A stretch of 64,000 bases of DNA, taken from Flavobacteriales bacterium. GTDB taxonomy: Bacteria; Bacteroidota; Bacteroidia; Flavobacteriales; Flavobacteriaceae. The position numbers and the translations under genes were made by a program. The notes beneath the pieces are model-generated. The model worked only from the letters and a program-made list of their open reading frames with translations, did no database searches and was not told the DNA's origin. Location: positions 1 to 64,000 of the forward strand of contig JAFLBS010000011.1 in NCBI GenBank assembly GCA_017303755.1. Reading direction: 5' to 3'. Shown one piece after another: positions 38,047-46,984 of the stretch; the stretch's first letter is position 1; each line of letters opens with the position of its first letter.

Positions 38047-39544
38047 AACAGCGATAAATATTGTTTGGTTTAAAAGAGATTTGCGTCTGATTGACCACGA
38101 ACCTCTTTTTCATGCCTTACAACAACCATTGCTAGTTTTACTCCTTTATATTTTTGAACCTTCTGTAATGGCTTACGATGACTCGGATGAACGTCATTGG
38201 CGTTTTGTTTTTGAATCGATTCAGGATATTCAAAAACGACTCACTCCGAAACAATTTCAGTTGTATTATTGTCATAATGAAGTTGAAAATGTATTTTCAA
38301 AATTAGCTTCAACATTTGATATTCACTCTGTTTTTTCACATCAAGAAGTGGGAAATAAACTCACTTTTGATCGCGATCTTCACATGCAAGGTTTCTTTCA
38401 AAAGCATTCTATTATATGGAAGGAATACCAATTGCACGGCGTCATTCGGAAATTAAAATCAAGAAAAGATTGGGATAAAAGATGGACACAACAGATGACG
38501 GCTGTTCCAAAAATCATTAATGAATCGCAGTGGAATTTTCTTCATTTAGACGATGAATTTTATAACGAAATTAAAGGAGATTCACTTGATGAATCAATTA
38601 CACAACGTAATAAAAATTTCCAGCAAGGTGGCGAATATTGGGCGTGGCGCTATTTGGACAATTTCATCAAAGAAAGACACATCAATTATAGCAAACACAT
38701 TTCCAAACCCTTATTGAGCCGAACCGGTTGCAGTCGATTATCGCCGTATTTGACATACGGAAACATTAGTATGCGAATGGTGTATCAATATACCATGCAA
38801 CATTACGATCTTTCACCTAATAAACGAGCGTTGTCCAATTTCGTTTCGCGTTTGCATTGGCATTGTCATTTCATGCAAAAATTTGAAGACGAATGCCGAA
38901 TGGAATTCGAAAATGTTAACAAAGCCTATGATATTTTGGTAAAACCTAAAAATGAAGCTTACATCCAAGCGTGGCAAAACGGTGCAACAGGAATTCCGAT
39001 TGTAGATGCTTGTATGCGTTGTCTAGTACAAACAGGTTACATCAATTTTCGAATGCGTGCCATGGTCGTATCGTTTTTTGTATTCAACTTATGGCAAGAT
39101 TGGCGTGAGTTGCATTTCTTGGCACGTCAGTTTTTAGATTACGAACCTGGAATCCATTATCCGCAAATTCAAATGCAAGCAGGTGTAACCGGAATCAATA
39201 CCATCCGAATTTATAACCCGATTAAAAATTCAGAAGACCACGATCCAGAAGGTTTATTTATTAAAAAATGGTTGCCCGAATTGGAGAAAATTCCGCCTCA
39301 CTTAATCCACGAACCATGGAAATTGAGTATAATGGATCAGCAGTTGTACGAATGTGAAATCGGAAAAGATTATCCGTTTCCAATTGTAGACGTAGAAGAA
39401 ACTCGAAAATACGCTAGCGACATCGTTTGGAGTTTCCGAAAAACCGATGAAGTAAAAGAAGAAGGTAAACGAATTCTGAAGAAACATGTATCCAACCCTA
39501 ATTCAAAATCCAATGCGCGGAGTAAAAAAACAAAACTTACCTAG
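38039..39544 (+). CDS. Photolyase/cryptochrome-family FAD protein, atypical
   Basis: A 501-residue member of the photolyase/cryptochrome superfamily. The N-terminal antenna domain starts INIVWFKRDLRLIDHEPLF; the C-terminal FAD domain has SRTGCSRLSPYLTYGNIS and WQNGATGIPIVDACMRCLVQTGYINFRMRAMV. At the FAD pocket, where class I photolyases have NNGGWQWAASTG, this protein reads IHYPQIQMQAGVTG, so the flavin-contact Asn and the nearby Trp of the electron chain appear to be missing. The start is a TTG at 38039 overlapping the flavin reductase stop (coupled translation); no ATG fits until residue 43. The C-terminal tail is basic. Whether it repairs DNA or senses light is open. Confidence 0.82.
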   Translation: MNKTAINIVWFKRDLRLIDHEPLFHALQQPLLVLLLYIFEPSVMAYDDSDERHWRFVFESIQDIQKRLTPKQFQLYYCHNEVENVFSKLASTFDIHSVFSHQEVGNKLTFDRDLHMQGFFQKHSIIWKEYQLHGVIRKLKSRKDWDKRWTQQMTAVPKIINESQWNFLHLDDEFYNEIKGDSLDESITQRNKNFQQGGEYWAWRYLDNFIKERHINYSKHISKPLLSRTGCSRLSPYLTYGNISMRMVYQYTMQHYDLSPNKRALSNFVSRLHWHCHFMQKFEDECRMEFENVNKAYDILVKPKNEAYIQAWQNGATGIPIVDACMRCLVQTGYINFRMRAMVVSFFVFNLWQDWRELHFLARQFLDYEPGIHYPQIQMQAGVTGINTIRIYNPIKNSEDHDPEGLFIKKWLPELEKIPPHLIHEPWKLSIMDQQLYECEIGKDYPFPIVDVEETRKYASDIVWSFRKTDEVKEEGKRILKKHVSNPNSKSNARSKKTKLT

Positions 39545-39650
39545 TAAAATGTGTTTGACGTGCAATCGTCCTTTTTCATGGCGCAAAAAGTGGGAAAAAG
39601 TATGGGATGAAGTCAAGTATTGTAGTGATAAATGTAGATCGAAAAAGTGA
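39513..39650 (+). CDS. DUF2256 zinc-ribbon-like small protein
   Basis: A 45-residue protein starting MRGVKKQNLPSKMCLTCNRP and ending VWDEVKYCSDKCRSKK; it fits DUF2256 very well. The four cysteines in C-x2-C and C-x3-C pairs suggest a zinc site, and WRKKWEKVWDEVKYC is the family core. It overlaps the end of the preceding photolyase gene by 32 nt in another frame, so it is easily missed. DUF2256 proteins are known as neighbours of photolyase/cryptochrome genes; their role is unknown. Confidence 0.88.
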   Translation: MRGVKKQNLPSKMCLTCNRPFSWRKKWEKVWDEVKYCSDKCRSKK

Positions 39651-39683
39651 TTAGTAAATAGTAAAAGTGAATAGTAATTAGAA

Positions 39684-41216
39684 ATGTCAAAAACCTTACG
39701 TTTAATTCTCGGTGATCAACTCAATAGCAAGCATTCATGGTTCGATTCTGTAGATGATTCGGTTACTTACGTCTTAATGGAAGTACGTTCCGAAACCGAT
39801 TATGTAGTGCATCACATTCAAAAAGTAGTGGGTTTTTTTAAAGCGATGCGGACTTTTGCAGACGAATTAAAAGTACAGCACAACGTCATATATATTGCTT
39901 TGGATGATGTTTTGAACAAACAATCGTTTGCTGAAAATATTCAGTATTTAATTGAAAAACATAATTTCACTCATTTCGAATACCAATTACCCGATGAATA
40001 CCGATTGGATCAAATTTTGCAGCAATTGTGTCAGTCGTTGACCATTACATTCAAAGCATACGATTCCGAACATTTTTTAGCAACACGAAATGAATTAGGC
40101 GATTTCTTCTCAGGAAAAAAAACATTTCTAATGGAGAGTTTTTACCGCTACATGCGCAAAAAACACGATGTGTTAATGGAAGGCAATCAACCGTTGACAG
40201 GCAAGTGGAATTACGACGAAGAAAACCGTAAAAAATTACCTGTACAACACAAGCCGATAGATCCATTGATTTTCAATTTAGATGTCTCAGAAATCGTTTC
40301 TATGATTGAAAAAGCTAATTGTAAAACCATTGGAACTATCAATCCAAAAGCGTTTTTGTGGCCAGTAAACAGAAAACAATCGTTAGAATTACTCGACTTT
40401 TTTGTTACCGAATGTTTGCCTTTTTTCGGAACGTTTCAAGATGCGATGACTCCCAGTGAATGGTCAATTTATCATTCAAGAATATCATTTTCAATGAATG
40501 TCAAAATGATTTCTCCCAAAGAAGTAATCAATCGCGCGATTGAAGAATGGCAACGTCGACCTGATGAAATTCAGTACAATCAATTGGAAGGTTTTGTCCG
40601 ACAAATCATCGGTTGGCGCGAGTACATGCGCGGAATTTATTGGAATCAAATGCCCGATTACAGTCAGTTGAATTATTTCAATCATCAAAATAAATTACCC
40701 GATTGGTTTTGGACAGGTAACACCAAAATGAATTGCCTCAAACATTCCATCAAACAATCGCTTGATTACGCTTATGCACATCACATTCAGCGGTTAATGA
40801 TTACTGGGAATTTTGCGCTGTTGGCCGGAATTCATCCCGACGAAGTAGACCAATGGTATCTCGGAATCTATATTGATGCTATCGAATGGGTGGAAATCAC
40901 CAATACTCGAGGCATGAGTCAGTTTGCCGATGGTGGAATCGTTGGCACAAAACCGTATGTGAGTTCGGCTTCTTATATTGATAAAATGAGTCATTATTGT
41001 GGTTCGTGTTTTTACAAGAAATCGATAAAAACGGGAGAAAAAGCCTGTCCGTTCAATAGTTTGTATTGGAATTTCTACGACCGTCATCAAGATAAATTGA
41101 GTAAAAATCCGCGTATTGGGATGATGTACAATGTGTGGAACAAAATGAAATCAGAAGATAAAATTGCTTTATTAGAACAAGCAGACACGTATTTAAAAAA
41201 GATAAATGAATTATGA
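39684..41216 (+). CDS. Iron-sulfur bacterial photolyase/cryptochrome (FeS-BCP, PhrB-like)
   Basis: A 510-residue protein of the FeS-BCP group, which repairs (6-4) photoproducts or acts as a cryptochrome using FAD, a lumazine-type antenna and a [4Fe-4S] cluster. The start LRLILGDQLNSKHSWF and the FAD domain (IIGWREYMRGIYW, NTRGMSQFADGGIVGTKPYVSSASYI) are typical. All four cluster ligands are present: C351 (KMNCLKHS), C439 and C442 (HYCGSC), and C455 (KACPF), almost exactly the spacing in Agrobacterium PhrB. The gene is 33 nt after the DUF2256 gene and overlaps the next gene by 4 nt. Confidence 0.92.
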   Translation: MSKTLRLILGDQLNSKHSWFDSVDDSVTYVLMEVRSETDYVVHHIQKVVGFFKAMRTFADELKVQHNVIYIALDDVLNKQSFAENIQYLIEKHNFTHFEYQLPDEYRLDQILQQLCQSLTITFKAYDSEHFLATRNELGDFFSGKKTFLMESFYRYMRKKHDVLMEGNQPLTGKWNYDEENRKKLPVQHKPIDPLIFNLDVSEIVSMIEKANCKTIGTINPKAFLWPVNRKQSLELLDFFVTECLPFFGTFQDAMTPSEWSIYHSRISFSMNVKMISPKEVINRAIEEWQRRPDEIQYNQLEGFVRQIIGWREYMRGIYWNQMPDYSQLNYFNHQNKLPDWFWTGNTKMNCLKHSIKQSLDYAYAHHIQRLMITGNFALLAGIHPDEVDQWYLGIYIDAIEWVEITNTRGMSQFADGGIVGTKPYVSSASYIDKMSHYCGSCFYKKSIKTGEKACPFNSLYWNFYDRHQDKLSKNPRIGMMYNVWNKMKSEDKIALLEQADTYLKKINEL

Positions 41217-42499
41217 AAACTGCATTAATTTGGTTCAAAACCGATTTGCGATTGACCGACAATGAAACATTAGTAAAAGCCATAGCTCAAAACGATCAAG
41301 TACTTCCTTTGTATTGTTTGGATGAAGATCATTTTACGACTACTTCATTCGGATTTAAAAAAACGGGTAGTTTTAGAGCACAATTTTTATTAGAATCGTT
41401 AGCCGATTTGGATAAAAACCTACGAAAATTGGGTTCTGGATTGCTTTTGGTCAAAGGTAAACCCGAGCTAGAATTACCAAAAATTGCACAACAATTCAAT
41501 GTAAAAAAAGTATATGCAAAAAGAGAAGTTGCTTTTGAAGAAAAACAAACTGAAGCTTTGGTTCAAAAAGAATTGTTTAAGCTAGGTTGTCAATTTGAAA
41601 CCTTGAGCACAAGTACGTTGTACCACGCCGAAGATTTGCCTTTTTCCATCAAAGACATTCCTGATGTATTTACCAATTTCAGAAAAAAGACGGAAAAAGA
41701 ATCCGTTATTAGACCCATTTTTGATGCACCAACAGCCATTTCTACACCCGAAATTCCAGCATTAGAATTACCAACTCTAACGGAGTTGGATTTAGAAGAA
41801 ATAGCTATCGATGAAAGAGCAGCCATACAATTCAAAGGTGGTGAATCGGAAGCAATTAAACGTCTGAATCACTATTTTTACGAAACCAAATGTTTGTCGA
41901 AATACAAGGAAACCCGCAACGAAATGGTAGGTTCCAATTATTCATCAAAATTTTCAGCCTGGTTAGCCATGGGTTGTATTTCGGCGCGATTCATTCACGG
42001 TGAAATTAAGAAATACGAAAAACAATTTGGTTCTAACGATTCGACGTATTGGTTGGAATTCGAATTGTTATGGCGTGATTTCTTTCGATTCATGTTCAAG
42101 AAACACCAAACGAAATTATTTCAACCGAGCGGAATTGTTGGCGAACCTAAATTGGCCAACACCAATCAAAAAGTACTCGACATGTGGATCAATGGGAAAA
42201 CCAAAAATGATTTCATTGATGCCAATATGATTGAATTGAAATTGACCGGATTTATGAGCAACCGCGGTCGACAAAATGTAGCGAGTTACCTTATCAACGA
42301 TTTACAACTCGATTGGCGTTTGGGCGCAGCGTATTTTGAAGAACAACTGATTGACTACGACGTCTCGAGCAATTGGGGCAATTGGGCGTATTTGGCTGGA
42401 GTTGGAAATGATCCACGAACCAACCGCTATTTTAATATCGAAAAACAAGCCAACGATTACGATAAATCGAAAGTATTTCGCAATTTGTGGTTGCAGTAA
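41213..42499 (+). CDS. DASH-type cryptochrome
   Basis: A 428-residue CRY-DASH protein, a flavoprotein that repairs cyclobutane dimers in single-stranded DNA and may signal. The N-terminal antenna domain (ALIWFKTDLRLTDNETLVKA) and the FAD domain (NWGNWAYLAGVGNDPRTNRYFN, GRQNVASYLINDLQLDWRLGA) are canonical, including the flavin-contact Asn and neighbouring Trp. The ATG overlaps the FeS-photolyase stop (ATGA), so they are coupled. It ends before an NAD(P)-binding gene. Confidence 0.93.
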   Translation: MKTALIWFKTDLRLTDNETLVKAIAQNDQVLPLYCLDEDHFTTTSFGFKKTGSFRAQFLLESLADLDKNLRKLGSGLLLVKGKPELELPKIAQQFNVKKVYAKREVAFEEKQTEALVQKELFKLGCQFETLSTSTLYHAEDLPFSIKDIPDVFTNFRKKTEKESVIRPIFDAPTAISTPEIPALELPTLTELDLEEIAIDERAAIQFKGGESEAIKRLNHYFYETKCLSKYKETRNEMVGSNYSSKFSAWLAMGCISARFIHGEIKKYEKQFGSNDSTYWLEFELLWRDFFRFMFKKHQTKLFQPSGIVGEPKLANTNQKVLDMWINGKTKNDFIDANMIELKLTGFMSNRGRQNVASYLINDLQLDWRLGAAYFEEQLIDYDVSSNWGNWAYLAGVGNDPRTNRYFNIEKQANDYDKSKVFRNLWLQ

Positions 42500-42510
42500 A
42501 CGACTAGCGT

Positions 42511-43938
42511 ATGAGAGTATTATTAACAGGTTCGAATGGTTATGTAGGTCGACGTTTGTTGCCCGAATTACTCTCGCAAGGTCATGAAGTAATCTGTGCT
42601 GTTCGCGATGCGATGCGTTTGGGTTTGGATGCGAATACGTTACAATTAATTACGATTTGGGAAGTTGATTTTTTAGATGAAGTCCACTTTGAAAATTGTC
42701 CTGAGAACATCGATATTGCCTACTTTTTGATTCATTCGATGTCGAGTTCAACGGTCAATTTCGATGAAATGGAAGCGAAAACCGCCTACAATTTCAATCA
42801 GTATTCCCAATTCATGAATGTGAAGCAAGTGATTTATTTGAGCGGAATTGTCAACGATCCACTATTATCCAAACACATGCTTTCGCGAAATAATGTAGAA
42901 AAGATTTTATCGGAAGGTCAACATAATTTAACGGTTTTAAAAGCCGGAATCATTGTAGGTTCGGGAAGTTCATCGTTTGAAATCATTCGCGATTTATGTG
43001 AAAAATTGCCCGTTATGATTACTCCAAAATGGGTGTTGACCAAAACGCAACCGATTGCAATTCGTGATGTAATGAACTATTTAATTGGTGTTCAAAATCG
43101 CGAAGATTGTTTCAACCAATCGTTTGATATTGGAGGACCGAACATTATCACCTACAAACAAATGATGCAATTGTACGCCAAAACACGCCGAATTAAATTG
43201 GCCATCATCACTGTTCCGATAATGACACCCAAATTGTCATCCTATTGGTTGTATTTTGTGACTTCAACATCCTATAAATTAGCTATGAATTTAGTCGATA
43301 GTATGAAAGTCGAAGTTATTTGTAAGGACAACCGACTTCAAAAAATGCTCAATATCAAACCGATTTCGTATGTGGATGCCATCAAATTGGCCTTTCAAAA
43401 AATCGAACAAAATTTAGTGATTTCGAGTTGGAAAGACAGTTTAACCAGCAGTCGTTTGACTCATAATTTATCCAATTACATTCAAATTCCGAATTACGGC
43501 TGTTTGAAAGACAGTAAAAAAATGAAGATTGACGATGTCAATCAAGTGCTTGATAATATTTGGTCGATTGGTGGTGACAAAGGTTGGTATTACGGCAGTT
43601 GGATGTGGCAATTACGTGGTTTTATTGATAAATTGTTTGGTGGAGTAGGATTACGAAGAGGAAGAACAAGTCCGACGCACTTAGACAATGGCGATTCACT
43701 CGATTTTTGGCGTGTTTTGTTGGCCGATAAAGAAAACAAACGATTATTATTATTTGCCGAAATGCGAGTTCCAGGTGAAGCATGGCTCGAATTCAGAATC
43801 GACGAAGAGCATTATTTACACCAAATTGCTACGTTTCGTCCAAAGGGAATTTTCGGTCGATTGTATTGGTACAGCATGTTGCCTTTTCACTTTTTTATTT
43901 TTAACGGAATGATAAAAAGAATAGCCAATTCTAAATAA
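42511..43938 (+). CDS. SDR family NAD(P)-binding protein with DUF2867 domain
   Basis: A 475-residue fusion. The N-terminal Rossmann domain has LLTGSNGYVGRRLLPELL (G7, G10, G13) and resembles atypical short-chain dehydrogenases that bind NAD(P)H without an obvious active site. From about residue 330 comes a DUF2867 domain with IWSIGGDKGWYYGSWMWQLRGFID and FRPKGIFGRLYWYSMLPFHFFIF. It starts 11 nt after the CRY-DASH stop and closes the operon. Association with photolyase genes in other genomes is known to me only loosely; the role is unknown, perhaps redox or lipid-like cofactor metabolism. Confidence 0.85.
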   Translation: MRVLLTGSNGYVGRRLLPELLSQGHEVICAVRDAMRLGLDANTLQLITIWEVDFLDEVHFENCPENIDIAYFLIHSMSSSTVNFDEMEAKTAYNFNQYSQFMNVKQVIYLSGIVNDPLLSKHMLSRNNVEKILSEGQHNLTVLKAGIIVGSGSSSFEIIRDLCEKLPVMITPKWVLTKTQPIAIRDVMNYLIGVQNREDCFNQSFDIGGPNIITYKQMMQLYAKTRRIKLAIITVPIMTPKLSSYWLYFVTSTSYKLAMNLVDSMKVEVICKDNRLQKMLNIKPISYVDAIKLAFQKIEQNLVISSWKDSLTSSRLTHNLSNYIQIPNYGCLKDSKKMKIDDVNQVLDNIWSIGGDKGWYYGSWMWQLRGFIDKLFGGVGLRRGRTSPTHLDNGDSLDFWRVLLADKENKRLLLFAEMRVPGEAWLEFRIDEEHYLHQIATFRPKGIFGRLYWYSMLPFHFFIFNGMIKRIANSK

Positions 43939-44032
43939 AAATTATCAAATTCTAATTATATTTGTGCAAACATTATATATACTTGCTATTTTAATGTTTT
44001 AACTGATAATTAGTTACATTACTTATAATCCA

Positions 44033-45202
44033 ATGGATAAAATCTTCAACAACACTCAAGTTGCTTTCTCTTTAAAAAGCGACACCGAACTCGATAGAGC
44101 GTATTTTCTTTTCAAAATGATTGCCAGCGAACCTTTAGTTCGAATCGGAACAGCTGTTACCAACTTTGCTTTAAAAGCACATTTACCCGTTGACGGATTA
44201 ATTCGAGCAACGGTTTTTGATCATTTTTGTGGAGGTGTAAATGAAAACGACTGTTTGACTGTTGTAGATAAAATGTTTACCAAAGGCGTTTCGTCGGTTT
44301 TGGATTATTCGGTGGAAGGAAAAGAAGAAGAAGCGCAATTTGACGCTGCTTTGGAAATGACATTGAAAACAGTTGAATTTGCAAAAGAGCGTCAGGCAAT
44401 TCCTTTTGCGGTGTTCAAACCAACTGGTTTAGGGCGTTTGGATTTATATGAAAAAGTAGGAGCGAAGCAAACACTTTCTGATGATGAACAAGCCGAATGG
44501 AATAAAGTAAAAGAGCGCTTTGATGTAATCTGTAAAACAGCACACCAAAAAAACGTGGCATTACTGATTGATGCCGAAGAAAGTTGGATGCAAGATGCAG
44601 CTGATGATTTGGTAGAAGAAATGATGCGTCGCTACAACAAAGAAAAAGTAATTGTGTTCAATACGTTGCAAATGTACCGTTGGGATCGAATGGATTACTT
44701 AAAAAGTTTACAAGAAAGAGCCAAAGCAGATGGTTTTTACATCGGAATGAAATTGGTTCGTGGCGCTTACATGGAAAAAGAACACAAACGTGCCGAAGAG
44801 AATGGTTATCCAACACCAATTTGCGCTTCCAAACAAGCAACTGACGACAATTATAATGTTGCTGTTGATTATATGATGAAACACATTGATCGAATGGCGA
44901 TTTTTGCTGGAACGCACAATGAGGAAAGTTCGTATAAGTTGATGGAAATGATGAATGCTAACGGAATTGCAAAAAATGATCAACGTTTGTGGTTCGGACA
45001 ATTGTATGGAATGAGCGATAACATCAGTTACAATTTAGCAGCTCACGGTTATAATGTGGCCAAGTATTTGCCTTTTGGACCAGTACGCGATGTGATGCCG
45101 TATTTGATTAGACGTGCCGAAGAAAATACTTCAGTTGCTGGACAAACGAGCAGAGAATTGAATTTATTAAAAACCGAACGCGAACGCAGAAAGATTAAGT
45201 AG
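44033..45202 (+). CDS. Proline dehydrogenase
   Basis: A 389-residue FAD enzyme oxidising L-proline to pyrroline-5-carboxylate. The PRODH barrel is recognisable: YSVEGKEEEAQFD, AVFKPTGLGR, LLIDAEESWMQDAADDLVEEMM, TLQMYRWDRMDYL, FYIGMKLVRGAYMEKE, FAGTHNEESS, WFGQLYGMSDNISYNL and the substrate-binding PYLIRRAEENTSVAGQ. It is a stand-alone enzyme, not the long PutA fusion. TATATTTG at 43957-43964 fits a -7 box, without a good -33 element. It is followed by convergent genes only 39 nt away. Confidence 0.93.
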   Translation: MDKIFNNTQVAFSLKSDTELDRAYFLFKMIASEPLVRIGTAVTNFALKAHLPVDGLIRATVFDHFCGGVNENDCLTVVDKMFTKGVSSVLDYSVEGKEEEAQFDAALEMTLKTVEFAKERQAIPFAVFKPTGLGRLDLYEKVGAKQTLSDDEQAEWNKVKERFDVICKTAHQKNVALLIDAEESWMQDAADDLVEEMMRRYNKEKVIVFNTLQMYRWDRMDYLKSLQERAKADGFYIGMKLVRGAYMEKEHKRAEENGYPTPICASKQATDDNYNVAVDYMMKHIDRMAIFAGTHNEESSYKLMEMMNANGIAKNDQRLWFGQLYGMSDNISYNLAAHGYNVAKYLPFGPVRDVMPYLIRRAEENTSVAGQTSRELNLLKTERERRKIK

Positions 45203-45241
45203 TTTTTTAAACTAATCGAAACGATTGTTGTATTTTGAATT

Positions 45242-46297
45242 TTATACCTTAGTCCAAATTCGTGTGTCTAAATTTAATTCTTTTACAATTTTTTCGAAAT
45301 AGTTTATTTCGTTGATGTAGGGTAGAAAAAAACTTTCGTTTTCAATTTTAGTGTTCAGATTAAATCGGAAAAAGTTTTTGTTCCAAGGGATTATGAAATA
45401 CATTTTTCCATTTATGAATGATACTATAGGAAGAGCATTTTCTTTTTCAGAAATTATACGTATCCTGTCAATTAAGTTTTGTGATAGAACATAATATCCA
45501 GTTTGAATATCGGACGTATAAATATTATAGTTATCATTTATATGTGGATTTTCAATGTTGATTTTCGTTAGGTTTTTTGGGTCCAAAATTTCGTAAAGTT
45601 GATCTATTTTTCGATCATTTTTTTTGGGAAGCATTACTACTTTGCCACTAAAATCTTTGTGAAAGTCTGCATGCATAAACAATCCTGAAAAGAACACATT
45701 CGTATCTTGTACCACTCCAGGAAAAATATCATCGGATTGTGTATCACCATGAAAAATATTTTTAAAGATTTCTACAGGAAGTAGAATTAATGAGAGTAAA
45801 CAACCTCCAGCTGTTTTTGTGTAATTGGTTTCATTTCTATAAAATTTGATTTCGACAAATTCAACATCAATGTTATCAATTTGACCTTTTACATAATCTT
45901 CTCCTTCAATAATTACAGTATTAGCAAAGAAACCTTTTGATATAATTTCGCTGTCAGCTAGTGTTTTTTTATTGTAACCTAGAGATGAATATTTATATGT
46001 AGTATTAATATAACTGAATATTTTGGGTAAAATATCCTCTTTTAGTGTTGCTTCAAAAACTTCTTTTGGATCATTTATGAAGTAAAATAAAAAATAAATG
46101 ACACCAAGAGCGATAGTAATAGGAACAAGTACAGGAATAATGATATTAATAACTAATAATATGATTATAACTACCTTCAGAATTTTACTCAAAGGTTTTA
46201 CAATTTTATAGAAATAGTTTTTCTTAACAGCCTTTATTCTTTCTTTTTCTAAATACTCTGCCTTTTCATTTAGAAAAGACTTCAATTGATCATCCAT
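45242..46297 (-). CDS. DUF3137 membrane protein
   Basis: A 351-residue protein with a pair of transmembrane helices near residues 37-70 (ILKVVIIILLVINIIIPVLVPITIALGVIYFLFYFI) and a soluble C-terminal domain containing FFSGLFMHADFHKDFSGKVVMLP, the DUF3137 core. A third hydrophobic stretch (GGCLLSLILLPVEIF) is near 163-177. Function is unknown. The start lies 14 nt after the LemA stop, so the two form an operon, a pairing seen in other bacteria. Confidence 0.82.
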   Translation of the reverse strand: MDDQLKSFLNEKAEYLEKERIKAVKKNYFYKIVKPLSKILKVVIIILLVINIIIPVLVPITIALGVIYFLFYFINDPKEVFEATLKEDILPKIFSYINTTYKYSSLGYNKKTLADSEIISKGFFANTVIIEGEDYVKGQIDNIDVEFVEIKFYRNETNYTKTAGGCLLSLILLPVEIFKNIFHGDTQSDDIFPGVVQDTNVFFSGLFMHADFHKDFSGKVVMLPKKNDRKIDQLYEILDPKNLTKINIENPHINDNYNIYTSDIQTGYYVLSQNLIDRIRIISEKENALPIVSFINGKMYFIIPWNKNFFRFNLNTKIENESFFLPYINEINYFEKIVKELNLDTRIWTKV

Positions 46298-46311
46298 AAA
46301 TCGTAAAGAAT

Positions 46312-46905
46312 TTAATTGAACAATTGCTTAAGATCTGGTGTTGCTTTGGCTGTTTCATCTGCTATAAAATAAGGACTCAGATGAAAATCATTAATACTAG
46401 CTATTACATTAGAAGGAAAAGTTTGAATCGAGTTATTTAATTTATTCACTGAAGCATTATAAGCTCTTCTTGATGCACTTATCTGTTCTTCCGTTTCGTT
46501 TAAAGTTCGTTGCAATTGCAACATGTTATCACTCGATTTTAAATCGGGGTAATTTTCAACAGTTACCATTAGATTTTTTAATAATCCTGTCATACTATTT
46601 TCTAAGTCGAATCGTTCAGAAGAATTTGGATTTACATTTGAAATTTTGTTTCTCAATTCTACAATTTCGGCTAAAGTATTTTGTTCAAAAGACATATATT
46701 TTTTAACGCTTTCAACTAGGTTTGGAATGAGTTCACCTCTTTTTTGAAGCGCCACATCAACACCACTAAAAGCATATTCAATTTGATTTCTTTTTCTAAC
46801 CAATCCATTATAAATTGAAATTAATACCGGAATTGTGATAAAAAATAAGGGCAGAGTAACAACGATTGATACAACTAAAATTAGATAGGCTGTTGACTTG
46901 TTCAT
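46312..46905 (-). CDS. LemA family protein
   Basis: A 197-residue LemA-family protein. An N-terminal membrane anchor (TAYLILVVSIVVTLPLFFITIPVLISIYNGLV) is followed by a long helical domain starting RNQIEYAFSGVDVALQKRGELIPNLVESVKKYM, and the motif SRRAYNASVNKLNNSIQTFPSNVIA. The role of LemA proteins is unknown; they are thought to act in membrane or envelope processes. Operon with DUF3137 downstream. No consensus promoter was seen in the 79-nt gap to dnaX. Confidence 0.9.
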   Translation of the reverse strand: MNKSTAYLILVVSIVVTLPLFFITIPVLISIYNGLVRKRNQIEYAFSGVDVALQKRGELIPNLVESVKKYMSFEQNTLAEIVELRNKISNVNPNSSERFDLENSMTGLLKNLMVTVENYPDLKSSDNMLQLQRTLNETEEQISASRRAYNASVNKLNNSIQTFPSNVIASINDFHLSPYFIADETAKATPDLKQLFN

Positions 46906-46984
46906 AGAATTTAATTTAAGTTTACTATTTGTTAGTTTGATTTATATGAACTTATGTAACCGTTAGTTTCTACTTATCATTTCT

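Noticed and set aside
43957-43964. Full promoter for proline dehydrogenase
   Set aside because: TATATTTG is present but no TTG lies 17-23 nt upstream, so only a -7-like box can be claimed.
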